From NCBI GenBank assembly GCA_009760885.1, contig CM019699.1, positions 43,654,768 through 43,718,767 on the forward strand: a DNA stretch of 64,000 nt, in the 5' to 3' direction. The number at the start of each line of letters is the position of its first letter. Within the stretch, counting starts at the first letter, position 1. Made by a program: the position numbers and the translations under genes. The stretch is from Achatina immaculata (lineage: Eukaryota; Mollusca; Gastropoda; Stylommatophora; Achatinidae). A model generated the notes under the pieces. The model saw only the letters and a program-made list of their open reading frames with translations. It was not told where the DNA came from and ran no database searches. Positions 46,879 to 57,758 of the stretch are shown here, piece by piece.

Positions 46879-47548
46879 ACGTACGCTACTTATACATGTT
46901 TCGTGCATCTATCTATTATTCTGTGACTGCTAGTTACAGACACGGCAATACTTATAAAGTTTTGTATTACTATCATGAAACGTCTGCTATAGAAATATAC
47001 TAACAAGGACAGCACACATAGTGAACAGTGTGAAGTAAATAACAACTGGTGTGAACATAAACTCACACTTTATTGATGGAACAGATGGCTGATGTTATCA
47101 TCAGGGTGAGAGGTAGTTGATAACATTCGATACAGAGAAAGGAAACAGGCTAGTCCTCTTCCCGACAAAAACTTGTTTGCCAAATGGGAAGGGAGAAAAC
47201 AACTCTCACACTACATGAAAACAGCAAGTAAACAAAATGCAAGTGCTACTAAGAGTGCAACACTTACTGTATCAGAATATAAGTACAGAATTCACACAAA
47301 TTTCACAGAACATATCTACACCCAAAGGTCTATACAAAAATCCCAAAAAGGAACTAATTTTACATTCTTTAGTTCAGCAAAGTTATGACAGGCAAACAAA
47401 TGCTTGACATTATGTCACTAACAACTACCTGACTCTTTGCTGAAATCATAATGAGGAATAATCTCATAATGTCTCCAAAAGGAACATTTAATGCACAAGT
47501 CAGCTACATGACAAAAATCACTAACACAGTGCACTATAGACTGGAAAA
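46879..47548. other. Unique AT-rich sequence, no gene seen
   Basis: A 71-codon frame at 47173-47388 has no recognisable motif and is not called. Confidence 0.5.
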
Positions 47549-47632
47549 ATCACATTCTCAACTAATCATGCCAACAACGATCATAACACATTCTCAACTA
47601 ATCATGCCAACAACGATCATAACACATTCTCA
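47549..47632. repeat. 36-bp repeat
   Basis: Two and a third copies of cacattctcaactaatcatg + ccaacaacgatcataa. Confidence 0.93.
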
Positions 47633-48013
47633 ACCGAGACTTAATTCAAACTCATTCTAATCTCATAATCATCTTCCTATTTCTCGTCCTCTCAGTCCTT
47701 AAATATGTGCTAACTATTCCCCTAAATCTTCCCCAAGATTCTATTCCGAGAATCACTAAACCCGTGATGCTACCTGTTTATGACTTGAGGACGAAAACTA
47801 TCCGGACATTCCGGATTTAGCTTTTCTGTTACAAACATGTCAAGGATAAGATAATAAAAAAAATAATCAAACATCTCGTGGAATTTAGCGTGTCAAACCT
47901 GACCTTTCATTGAACTTTTGTACAACAAAAATACCAAGGGATTTAAATCAAATTATCAAAATATTAAAATACCCTGAATTATATCCCTTTGACGAGGAGC
48001 AATCCTTCTTAAC
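47633..48013. other. Unique AT-rich sequence
   Basis: Nothing recognised. Confidence 0.5.
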
Positions 48014-48023
48014 AGTAACATGT

Positions 48024-48228
48024 CTCTCTCTCTCTCTCTGAACCTTAAGTGCCCAGGGCACATGGGGCTTCCGCAAGGGTTTTCCACAAATGCCTGTCCT
48101 TCGCCTTTTTTTCTGCTCTTGCCTAAGTGAGCCCTCTATTGCTCAACATCCTTTCTGTTGTTCTTCTCCATGTCTCTTTTGGTCTACCCTTACTTCTGCT
48201 CCCCTGTGGTGTCCATCTTAGTGCTATT
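48024..48228 (-). mobile_element. LINE family C, 3' end fragment 3 with target-site duplication
   Basis: Minus-strand copy, longer at the 5' side than the two at 36 kb. It reads LRWTPQGSRSKGRPKETWRR, then ERMLSNRGLT, a stop, ARAEKKAKDRHLWKTL, TAA and an (AG)n tail. The 'LRWTPQG...GRP' block identifies it as a LINE C-terminus. Flanked by agtaacatgt at 48014-48023 and 48229-48238. Confidence 0.85.
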
Positions 48229-48249
48229 AGTAACATGTAGTATACTGTT

Positions 48250-48320
48250 ATATGACTGCGAGTATAACGATGCGTCGGTCGTATTATTTGTTATCACTTC
48301 CGGTATAACGTTGTGTCACT
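48250..48320. repeat. Orphan units of the 41-bp family
   Basis: tataacgatgcgtcggtcgt...ttgttatcacttccggtataacg matches the array at 46475-46878 but lies about 1.4 kb away. Confidence 0.8.
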
Positions 48321-48399
48321 GGTAAAAAAAAAGAGGAAGATAAAAATGACAGCGTAACTTTTGGTTTCTGAAATAAACGGCGAAAAGTATACAGTCATG

Positions 48400-48545
48400 G
48401 CAAACGGGAACACATCAGGTAAATCATCGAACAAATCAAGTAAATCATAAGAAACATCAAGTAAATCCTGGACAATATCACGCAAATCAAGAAAAACATC
48501 AAGTAAATCATGAAAAACATGAAATAAATCATGAAAAACATTGTG
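48400..48545. repeat. Degenerate short repeat of about 16 bp (aaacatcaagtaaatcatg)
   Basis: About eight irregular units. Confidence 0.7.
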
Positions 48546-48594
48546 TCATTCGAATGTGAGAATTTTGGTGTTATGTAATTAAACTTAAAATATG

Positions 48595-48910
48595 ACATCT
48601 CTGTTTCACACTCACAATTAGCTACTCTGACATCTCTGTATCACACTCAAAATTAGCTACTCTGACATCTCTGTATCACACTCAAAATTAGCTACTCTGA
48701 CATCTCTGTATCACACCCACAATTAGCTACTCTGACATCTCTGTATCACACTCAAAATTAGCTACTCTGACATCTCTGTATCACACCCACAACTAGCTAC
48801 TCTGACATCTCTGTATCACACTCAAAATTAGCTACTCTGACATCTCTGTATCACACTCAAAATTAGCTACTCTGACATCTCTGTATCACACTCACAACTA
48901 GCTACTCTGA
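48595..48910. repeat. 35-bp minisatellite
   Basis: Nine units of tctgacatctctgtatcaca + ctcaaaattagctac with 'cccacaa' variants. Confidence 0.95.
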
Positions 48911-49102
48911 CTCAGTTACAAAAGGATGAGGAAAATATTTACTTGTGGAGGTTACCTGAAGACAGGGAGGTAAAGAGGGGACGAACGTAGTGTCTATTTT
49001 CTGTCTATTTTCTGTCTGTTTGTCGGTCTTTAAAAAGTTGGACAGGTGGACAGGAAGGAGGAGACAGAGATGAGTTACTTTCTACCTTCATCGCTGAGAA
49101 AT

Positions 49103-49136
<34 letters not shown>

Positions 49137-49340
49137 TACACATAAAAGCTCACGCACAGAACATGAGTATGTGATGACTAGAAAAGCTCACGCACAGAAC
49201 ATGAGTATGTGATGACTAGAAAAGCTCACGCACACACTTAACAGTAACCGCTAAGACGTGCTCACATCCCTGGATGTTCCCAGTGTCTGTGCTGGTGAGT
49301 TCCAGTAGAGAGTGCTCAGCCACGGGTAAGGTGAAAGAGA
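48911..49340. other. Spacer with microsatellite and a 38-bp repeat
   Basis: (TC)n(AC)n at 49107-49142, then two and a third copies of a 38-base unit, aaaagctcacgcacagaaca + tgagtatgtgatgactag, at 49144-49217. Otherwise unique. Confidence 0.8.
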
Positions 49341-49344
49341 ACAT

Positions 49345-50330
49345 AGAAGTATACCCTGACAGTATGTCGTGGTAGATGTATACCCTGACAGTATGTCGTG
49401 GTAGATGTGTACCCTGACAGTATGTCGTGGTAGATGTATACCCTGACAGTATGTCGTGGTAGATGTATACCCTGACAGTATGTCGTGGTAGATGTATACC
49501 CTGACAGTATGTCGTGGTAGATGTATACCCTGACAGTATGTCGTGGTAGATGTATACCCTGACAGTATGTCGTGGTAGATGTATACCCTGACAGTACATC
49601 GTGGTAGATGTATACCCTGACAGTATGTCGTGGTAGATGTATACCCTGACAGTATGTCGTTGTGAATGTATATCTTGACAATATGTCGTGGTGAATGTAT
49701 ATCTTGACAATATGTCGTGGCAGATGTATATCTTGACAATATGTCGTGGTAGACGTATATCCTGACAATATGTCGTGGTGAATGTATATCCTGACAGTAT
49801 GTCGTGGTGAATGTATATCCTGACAGTATGTCGTGGTAGACGTATATCCTGACAATATGTCGTGGTGAATGTATATCTTGACAGTATGTCGTGGTAGACG
49901 TATATCCTGACAATATGTCGTGGTGAATGTATATCCTGACAGTATGTCGTGGTAGACGTATATCCTGACAATATGTCGTGGTGAATGTATATCCTGACAG
50001 TATGTCGTGGTAGATGATACAATCCTGACAGTATGTCGTGGTAGATGCATATCTTGACAGTATGTCGTGGTGAATGTATATCTTGACAGTATGTCGTGGC
50101 AGATGTATATCTTGACAATATGTCGTGGTAGACGTATATCCTGACAGTATGTCGTGGTAGATGATACAATCCTGACAGTATGTCGTGGTAGACGTATATC
50201 CTGACAGTATGTCGTGGTAGATGATACAATCCTGACAGTATGTCGTGGTAGATGATACAATCCTGACAGTATGTCGTGGTAGATGTATATCTTGACAATA
50301 TGTCGTGGTAGACGTATATCCTGACAGTAT
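49345..50330. repeat. 29-bp minisatellite
   Basis: About 34 units of agtatgtcgtggtagatgta + taccctgac. Left units are uniform (taccc). The middle mixes gtgaatgtatatc and gtagacgtatatc, and some units read gatgatacaatcc. HDILSGYTST-type minus frames are artefacts. Confidence 0.95.
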
Positions 50331-50580
50331 ATATGAGACCGAATTACTGACAGTATGTATGCGACTGAATTTCTGACAGTATGTATAAAACTGAATTCCT
50401 GACAGCATGAGATTGAATTACTGATAGTATGAATGGGACTATATTCCTAACAGTATGTATGAAACCGAATTACTGAAAGTATGAACGAATCTTAATTACT
50501 GACAGTATGTATGAGATGAATTCCTGACAGTATGTATGAGACTGAATTACTGACAATATGTATGAGACTGAATTACTGAC
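50331..50580. repeat. 26-bp minisatellite sharing the ctgacagtatgt core
   Basis: About nine units of agtatgtatgagactgaattactgac. It continues the preceding array with a shorter, different interior. Confidence 0.9.
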
Positions 50581-50586
50581 ATATCA

Positions 50587-52495
50587 GATAAGACATTAGA
50601 AGACCTCTGTCAGGATATAATCCACAGTACAGAGAATATTCAGGTTGGGTCAGGCAGCGGGGAGGCAATGCAGCCCTCCGACGAGACCAGAGACAAGATT
50701 AACTTTCCACCAGCAAGTGCAAAAAGCATATGGGAAAACCTAGACGCAGGATTATGCAAAGAACTGGACAAATCAGCTAAGAGGAAAAAACCTGGAGCAA
50801 AAGCTGGAAGCATTTGGTAACATCATATATCTTCACTGCCACAAAGAGTTTGGAACCAAACAGGCAAAAAGAGAAAAAGTGACACCAAGAAAGTCCAGAA
50901 GACAGAGGAAAATAGAAGCAATAAGACAGCAGAAGAACCACGCCCGGAAAATGTTCAAGAAGGCACATGAATCAGAAAAAGAAGGACTAAGACAGGTTTG
51001 GCAGCATCTAAAATCCCAGCACAATGCCCTTTGCAGAGCTGAAAGACTATGTAAAAGGAAGAGGGAAACCAGATACGCAAGAGAGAAGTTCTACAGAGAT
51101 CCCTTCGGATTTGCCAAGCAGTTATTTGAACAGCCAAAATCAGGTACGCTGAAAGCAGGTAAGGAGGTGCTCGAGGAACATCTGAGCAAGACATACTCTG
51201 ATAAAAATCAGCATACACCTCTCGAGCAGATGAAAGGTCTAGTGTGGCCCTGTGCACCAGGCAGCAAATTCACATGCAGCCCACCAACCTTACAAGAAGT
51301 AGAGAGATTTGTAAGAAAAGCTAAAGGCAAGTCAGCACCAGGCCCAAATGGCGTTCCTTACATACTATACAAAAGATGCCCTGAAGTACTAAAGAAGCTT
51401 CATAAACTCCTACGAACAGCATGGACCAAAGGAGTCATAAGTAATGACTGGAAAAAGGCTAACGGAGTATACATCCCCAAGGAGCAGAATTCCACTGAAA
51501 TGAACCAGTTCAGGCCGATCTCACTTCTGAATGTGGAAGGAAAGATATCCTTCTCTGTGATGGCAAAAAGACTAACAACATACCTCCTAGACAATGGTTA
51601 CGTTGATACATCCGTGCAGAAGGGAGGAATTCCAGGTTTCCCAGGATGTCTCGAGAATGCTTCAATGATTTGGGAAGCTATTCAGCAGGCAAGATCTGGA
51701 AAGCAAGATCTACAGGTAATATGGCTTGACCTAGCCAATGCGTATGGCTCAGTACCGCACCAGATGATATGGCTAGCACTAGACATGTATCATGTGCCAA
51801 AAGAAATCACAAATATGCTGAAAAGGTCCTTCACAGGGTTCCTCATGAGATTTGGAACATCAGGGTATAATACAAGATGGATCGAGCTCCAGGTAGGAAT
51901 TGCAATGGGTTGTACAATATCTCCCATACTGTTCGTACTAGCCATGCAAGTAATCCTGAGAGCAGCAGAAGGAGCAGCAGAAGGCCCAAGATTCAGAAAT
52001 GGATGTCAGATGCCACCACTAAAAGCATTCATGGATGACACAACAGTAATAACAACCAGTGAAGCACAGGCACAAAAGATGTTAGAGCGTTTGGACAGCC
52101 TTGTCATATGGTGCTGCATGAGCTTCAAGCCAAAGAAGTCAAGAAGCCTGTCACTCATGAAAGGGAAAGTGATAGAAAGATCGTACACAGTGGCAAATCA
52201 AATAATCCCGACTGTAGGGGAAGAGCCAGTGAAGAGCCTTGGCAGAGTATATGATGCATCCATGAAGGACTCAAGTGCTGTGAAACAGGTTATAGAAATT
52301 CCGCAGAATGGACTGAGCATCATAGACAAAAGCAGGCTGCTGGGTAAGTTCAAAATATGGTGCCTCCAGTTCATGCTGATTCCAAAACTGATGTGGCCAC
52401 TACTCATTTACGAAGTAATTACCAGCACAGTAGAGGCAGTCGAAAGAAAGATAAATAAAGCCATAAGAAAGTGGTTGGGCGTACCACCAGGATGA
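50587..52495 (+). pseudogene. R2-like LINE: N-terminal segment and reverse transcriptase
   Basis: The frame from 50587 (DKTLEDLCQDI..., SIWENLDAGLCKELD) shifts at an A6 run (50785-50790) and continues as LEQKLEAFGNIIYLHC into the long frame. Numbered from the GTG at 50879, that frame has KGKSAPGPNGVPY at 149-161, FRPISLLNVEGK at 211-222, WLDLANAYGSVPH (motif A) at 282-294, GIAMGCTISP at 340-349 and an FMDD active site at 384-387. FMDD, with Met before the aspartates, is unusual compared with the F/YADD of the other LINEs here. The frame ends at TGA 52493-52495 in the thumb region; the same frame continues beyond it. Confidence 0.87.
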
Positions 52496-53701
52496 ACCGA
52501 TGTAGCACTGTACTGCAAGAAGAGCAAACTGCAGCTACCATTCAAATCTGTAGTTGAAGAATACAAGGTAGGAAAAACAAGACTTGCAATGATGCTACAA
52601 GAATCTACAAATCCGGTGGTACGAGAAGTGCAGCCAACACTTAAAACTGGACGAAAATGGAAAGTAGGTGAGAAAGTGACCACAGCCAGGGAAACACAGG
52701 AGCTGAAAGAAGTAATAGGGTACACCCAGACCAACAGAAGGGGATCTGGTCATGGCGAAATCAAATGGTGGTCAAAGGCCTCCTGTAAAGAAAGAAGGGA
52801 CATGATCATCAGTGAAGTAAGGAATTCAGAGGATGACAAGCGGGTCCAGAAGGCAGTCCAACAATCACAACAAGGGCAATGGACAACATGGGAGGAAGTC
52901 CTGCAGAGATCACTAACATGGAATGACATCTGGAAAATGGCACCCTTGAGGCTCAGCTTCATCATCAGAGCTACTTATGACCTTCTGCCTACAGGCTCCA
53001 ACCTATACAAATGGGGTGTATCAGAAGATACAAAGTGCCCTCTCTTCAAGGAAAGGCAAACATTGGAACATGTGCTGTCAGCATGTAGAGTGTCTTTAGG
53101 GCAAGGACGGTACACCTGGCGGCACAACAGAGTGTTGCAGGAACTAGTAGCCATCGTAGACAGGGCAAAAGATAAAGCAAATAACAGCAAAAGAGTTGAG
53201 GTCCCACCTAAATACTTCATAGGTGCTGGTACGACATCAAATATTGAAATCAGGGACATTCCCTTACCATCACTGCTAGATGGTACAAATGACTGGGATG
53301 TGATAGCGGACCTTCCAGGAAGAAGAGAATACCCGACTGCCATCAAGAACACAGGAATGCGACCGGACATTGTAGTGTACTCCACAGAAGAACAGGAATT
53401 AATAATGATCGAGCTTACGGTCCCATACGAAACTAGAATAGAGGAACAGCATTTATTCAAATGTGAGAAGTACAGTGACCTGGTCAAGCAACTGAGGCAG
53501 GGGGCAGGAGTCAGGGCAAAAGTGATAGCTGTAGAAGTGGGAGCGAGAGGATTCGCAGCAACATCAGCATATGACCTATGTAAGCAACTGGGCATAAAGG
53601 GACAAGCAAGAGCAAGGGCATTGAGAAGCCTTTCAGAAACAGCAGAAAAGGCCTCATGTTGGCTGTGGAGTATGCGAAACAAGCATTGGGAACATAAGTA
53701 A
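52496..53701 (+). pseudogene. R2-like LINE: zinc knuckle and restriction-like endonuclease
   Basis: In frame with the RT after the TGA. From the Met at 52589: residues 150-166 read CPLF, seven residues, H, four, C, i.e. the R2-type CCHC knuckle with its second Cys replaced by Phe. RPD at 258-260 followed by ELTVP at 275-279 matches the PD-(D/E)XK core (Asp260, Glu275), with a downstream KY at 294-295. In this family the domain nicks the target DNA to start reverse transcription. Stop TAA at 53699-53701. The lost Cys and the TGA suggest an inactive copy. Confidence 0.85.
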
Positions 53702-53726
53702 TTTCATTTGCCACAACCAATACCAG

Positions 53727-53813
53727 TCCTCCGTAGCTAAATCGCTAAAGACGCACTTCAAAAAAGTGCAGTGGCAACTGGAAGATCACGGGTTCAATCC
53801 CGGGACCGGGGGA
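53727..53813 (+). ncRNA. tRNA-like fold in the 3' region of the R2-like LINE
   Basis: tcctccg (53727-53733) can pair with cggggga (53807-53813) as a 7-bp acceptor-like stem. gcact/agtgc (53753-53757 and 53765-53769) encloses a 7-base loop, tcaaaaa, like an anticodon arm. cagt/actg (53769-53780) forms a long variable arm as in Leu or Ser tRNAs. cggg-ttcaat-cccg (53789-53802) is a T-arm with a B-box-like gggttcaatccc. The T loop is one base short and there are extra bases before the acceptor strand, so it is not a functional tRNA. It is followed by poly-A. It could be part of the LINE 3' UTR or the head of a separate SINE. Confidence 0.55.
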
Positions 53814-54046
53814 AAAAAAAAGCAACAACTCACAAGACCTCTGGGAGTCATGACCCAGAGGGGCCCACCCCCCTTAGAATGTCAGGAGTTTAAAGGGTAC
53901 TTCCTCTGATGATCACTGTTGTTTCGCTCTCTACGGTAGAGAGTTTCCTGAATATATATAGGCTGTTGTAAGAGATTGATTTTAATACATGAAAAACTTG
54001 TTGAGATGCGTCTTTCCAACCTGAAAGCGGCATCCTCATCAGGTGT

Positions 54047-54657
54047 GACAAGCTATGCCAGATGAAGACCTCCTACACTCTATATCTCATCTTGTGTGAC
54101 AAGCTATGCCAGATGAAGACCTCCTACACTCTATATCTCATCTTGTGTGACAAGCTATGCCAGATGAAGACCTCCTACACTCTATATCTCATCTTGTATG
54201 ACAAGCTATGCCAGATGAAGACCTCCTACACTCTGTATCTTATATTGTGTGACAAGCTTTGATAGACGAAGACCTCCTATACTCTATCTTATGTAACAAA
54301 CTATGATAGATGACCTCCTACACTCTATATCGTATCTTATGTAACAAACTATGATAGATGAAGACCTCCTACACTCTATATCTTATATTGTGTAACAAGC
54401 TATGCCAGATGAAGACCTACAACACTCTATATATCTTATCTTATGTAACAAGCTATGCTAGATGAAGACCTCCTACACTCTATATCTTTTCTTGTGTGAC
54501 AAGCTATGATAGATGAAGACCTCCTACACTCTATATCTTTTCCTGTGTGACAAGCTATGATAGATGAAGACCTCCTACACTCTATATCTTTTCTTGTGTG
54601 ACAAGCTATGATAGATGAAGACCTCCTACACTTTATATCGTATCTTATGTAACAAAC
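54047..54657. repeat. 51-bp minisatellite, left part
   Basis: About 12 units of cttgtgtgacaagctatgcc + agatgaagacctcctacact + ctatatctcat, with 'aacaaactatgatag' variants to the right. It resumes at 56273 after LINE D. Confidence 0.95.
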
Positions 54658-54979
54658 CTGATCCTTTCCATCGATGTTCGCAGATTCCCAAAATGTGTAT
54701 CCCCGTTCTTTTCATCTCGTCACTTAGTATTTGATACTTTTTCTCATACATACTTCTCACACTCCATGTTCCTACTTTTATTTTTCTTTTTAGTTTGATG
54801 CAGGGGTTTTCCTTAGTAACACCGTCAGGATTTTGTCCGTCATCACAATTACTAGTACTGACCTCTGTCTCACACTCTTCCCCAGTGTTAAAATTAGATC
54901 TATCTGGCCTGGGGGACTCACCACCGGATCTTTTTTCATGATTGCTGTTTGGGTTTCTACTGTTGCCCTGATTAGTCAT
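54658..54979 (-). pseudogene. LINE D endonuclease N-terminus (inverted segment)
   Basis: Reads through CIKLKRKIKVGTWSVRSMYE, QILSDEMKRTGIHILGICEHRW: the first strands of an apurinic-type endonuclease, with W-S-V-R-S where most members have W-N-V-R-T. Preceded by a hydrophilic stretch of about 60 residues. The frame runs out into the 51-bp array. Confidence 0.8.
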
Positions 54980-56263
54980 GCCAGTAAAATTCTGTTAAAA
55001 ATCATAATGGGTAGACTTCGTAAGAAAATAGAAGAAGAAGTGAATAAGGTCCAAGCTGGTTTCAGGCAAGGAAGAGGATCAAGAGATCATATATTCAGTA
55101 TAAGATTAATAATAGAAAAATGCAGAGAGTTTAATGTGAATCTATATTTATCCTTTATAGACTACTAAAAGGAATTTGATTGTGTACAACACCAGAAACT
55201 TTGGGAAATAATGGAAAAAATGGGATTTCCAACACATTTGATACAATTAACATCACTGCTGTATCTAGACCAACAAGCAGCAGTAAGAATAAATGGTGAA
55301 ACAACAACTTGGTTTGACATAAAACAAGGGGTCCGTCAGGGGTGCATATTGTCACCCTACTTATTTAACTTGTATACTGAAAATATAATGAGGAATGTTA
55401 GAGAAGATGTGGACAAAGAATATTACGATGCCATAACAATTGAAGGTTATGAAATACCAGAGATTAGACATGCTGATGACACAGTATTACTGTCCACAAC
55501 ACAAAGGAATGGAAAAACTAATTATGTCAGTCCTTAAGAATAGCGAAGAGCAGAACCTCTATCTTAATGCAAAGAAAACTAAATTGATAACAACTGACAA
55601 AACAAAAAAGACAACTGAAATATGTATCAATGAGGAAAAACTGGAAGAAGTGGAGAGTTTTGAATATCTTGGATCACTGCTAACTAATAATGGAAATACA
55701 ATGAAGGAAATTAAAAAGAGGACATCTATTGCTCTTCAGAAAGTAAAACAAATAAAGAAGCTGTGGAGAGGAGCAGACAGAACCACAAAAATAAGATTTT
55801 TAAGGGCATGCATCTTTCCCATAGTAACATATGCCTGTGAGACCTGGACACTTAACAAAACAGCTGAGAAACACATAAATGCCTTTGAATGTAATTGCTA
55901 CAGAAGAGTTCTCCAAATATCGTGGACACAAAAAGAACAAATATATCTATACTACAAGAGCTTAATATTGAAGAAGGCTGGCTAGTGAAGAGGATTAAAG
56001 AGAGAAAACTTAAATATTTTTGACACATGAAACGTCATGATAATCTAGAGAAGACCATATTGAAAGGATACATAATGGGAAAAAGAAAAAGAGGAAGACC
56101 AAAACGAAGATGGCTGCAAGACATCGTTGACGATCTGCAAATGGATGCGTCAGCAGCAGAGCATCTTGCTCACAACCGAGAGGTCTACAGGAGTGCCGAG
56201 AGGTCTACAGGAGTGCTGTTAGGGAGGCAAAGTTCCGCAAGGGACATGCAAATGAATGAATGA
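54963..56263 (+). pseudogene. LINE D reverse transcriptase and C-terminus, broken
   Basis: Starts at LISHASKILLKIIMGRL and QAGFRQGRGSRD. Motif A is interrupted by TAA at 55166-55168 (FIDY, stop, KEFD). Then GVRQGCILSP, and the active-site box reads HADD near 55470 (YADD expected). A frameshift near 55510 moves the reading to the frame with YLGSLLTNNG, YACETWTLN. Two more interruptions (TAG near 55984, TGA near 56023) precede HMKRH and KRKRGRPKRRW. Stop lies in the AATG tail. Inactive. Confidence 0.85.
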
Positions 56264-56272
56264 AATGAATGA

Positions 56273-56365
56273 AACAAACTATGATAGATGAAGACCTCAT
56301 GCACTCTATATCTTATCTTATGTAACAAACTATGATAGATGAAGACCTCCTTCACTCTTTTGAAG
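56273..56365. repeat. 51-bp minisatellite, right part
   Basis: Two units of the array at 54047-54657 resuming after LINE D. Confidence 0.9.
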
Positions 56366-56494
56366 GAATTCACCGAACTGATCTAGATTAACTCACTAGA
56401 CAGAATGGTCGCACTTATCAGCAACAACCTGTAGATGGATGTAACATTCCAGGCGAGCAATTGAAGCAGCGATTAGAGCTCTCTGTACAGTCAA
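56366..56494. other. Short unique spacer
   Basis: Nothing recognised. Confidence 0.5.
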
Positions 56495-56955
56495 GTTTGC
56501 TAGAGATGTAGGTCTCCACTTTCTAATACTGGGATATGAAGTTTGCTAGAGATGTGGGTCTCCAATTTCTAATACTGGGATATGAAGTTTGCTAGAGATG
56601 TGGGTCTCCAATTTCTAATACTGGGATATGAAGTTTGCTAGAGATGTGGGTCTCCAATTTCTAATACTGGGATATGAAGTTTGCTAGAGATGTGGGTCTC
56701 CAATTTCTAATACTGGGATATGAAGTTTGCTAGAGATGTGGGTCTCCAATTTTTAATCCTGAGATATGAAGTTTGCTAGAGATGTGGGTCTCCAATTTTT
56801 AATCCTGAGTTATGAAGTTTGCTAGAGATGTGGGTCTCCAATTTTTAATCCTGAGATATGAAGTTTGCTAGAGATGTGGGTCTCCAATTTTTAATCCTGG
56901 GATATGAAGTTTGCTAGAGATGTGGGTCTCCAATTTCTAATACTGGGATATGAAG
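56495..56955. repeat. 46-bp minisatellite
   Basis: Ten units of gggatatgaagtttgctaga + gatgtgggtctccaatttct + aatact. Units five to nine use 'ttttaatcctgag'. Confidence 0.95.
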
Positions 56956-57009
56956 GTCTGGACACTGGTCTGGAGGTTCTGCTGTAGTCTGAGTGTCGCT
57001 TCCATGATC

Positions 57010-57758
57010 AGTACTGTGACAGGCGTTGATACTGTGACATGAGTTGATACTGTGACAGGAGTTGATGTTGTGACAGGAGTTGATGCTGTGACAGGAATTG
57101 ACGCTGTGACAGGAGTTGATACTGTGACAGGAGTTGATACTGTGATAAGAATTGATACCGTGATAGGAGATGAAACTGTGGTAGGAGATAATACTGCGGT
57201 AAAAAATGATACTGTTATAGGAGATGATACCTTGATAGGAGATGATACTGTGCAAGGAGGCGGTACTGTGTTTGGAGATGATACTGAGGTAGGAGATCAT
57301 ATCGTGACAGGAGATGATATCATGACAGGGGATGATACTGTGTAAGGAGGCAGTACTGTGTTAGGAGATGATACTGAGGTAGGAGATCATATCGTGACAG
57401 GAGATGATACTGAGGTAGGAGATCATATCGTGACAGGAGATGATATCGTGACATGAGATGATACTGTGGTAGGAGATCATATCGTGACAGGAGATGATAC
57501 TGTGGTAGGAAATCATATCGTGACAGGAGATGATATTGTGGTAGGAAATCATATCGTGACAGGAGATGATACTGTGGTAGGAAATCATATCGTGACAGGA
57601 GATGATACTGTGGTAGGAAATCATATCGTGACAGGAGATGATACTGTCATAGGAGATGATACTGTGGTAGTAGATGATACTGTGGTAGTAGATGATACTG
57701 TGGTAATAGATGATACTGTGGTAGTAGATGATGCTGTGGTAGGAGATGTGACAGATAA
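57010..57758. repeat. 18-bp minisatellite, left part
   Basis: About 41 units of 15-18 bases (gatgatactgtggtagga). Alternating 'gaaatcatatcgtgacagga' units form a 36-base higher order at 57440-57640. GDDTVV and DTVTG peptide frames are artefacts. The array resumes at 59148 after a Penelope-like element. Confidence 0.93.

Larger units (their letters stand above)
50581..54044 (+). mobile_element. R2-like LINE with restriction-like endonuclease, 5'-truncated
   Basis: Non-LTR element between a 26-bp and a 51-bp array. RT comes first; a zinc knuckle and PD-(D/E)XK-type endonuclease lie downstream, the domain order of the R2/R4/NeSL lineage and unlike the other LINEs here. The coding frame is broken by one A-run frameshift near 50785 and one TGA at 52493-52495. 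The 3' untranslated part includes a tRNA-like fold at 53727-53813. The true 3' end is uncertain; 54044, the start of the 51-bp array, is an outer limit. Confidence 0.85.
54658..56272. mobile_element. LINE family D with 5' inversion
   Basis: The left segment (54658 to about 54970) encodes the endonuclease start on the minus strand; the right segment (about 54970-56272) encodes RT and C-terminus on the plus strand, ending in an (AATG)n tail. Both halves fit one element inverted at its 5' end, the known signature of twin priming. The direct repeat aacaaac (54651-54657 and 56273-56279) flanks the insertion; the array unit contains the same bases once. The endonuclease C-terminus and first part of the RT are missing at the breakpoint. 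Confidence 0.85.

Noticed and set aside
47173..47388. 71-codon ORF
   Set aside because: Lysine/serine/threonine-rich with no motif, in AT-rich DNA where such a length is expected by chance.
49216..50408. Long minus-strand frames of 314-385 codons
   Set aside because: A 29-bp period leaves all three minus frames open with the same peptide words. This is a repeat artefact.
54020..54044. Hammerhead ribozyme (ctgatga...gaaa words on the minus strand)
   Set aside because: Core words occur in order, but the required stem between them does not pair. Only a short cctga/tcagg hairpin forms.
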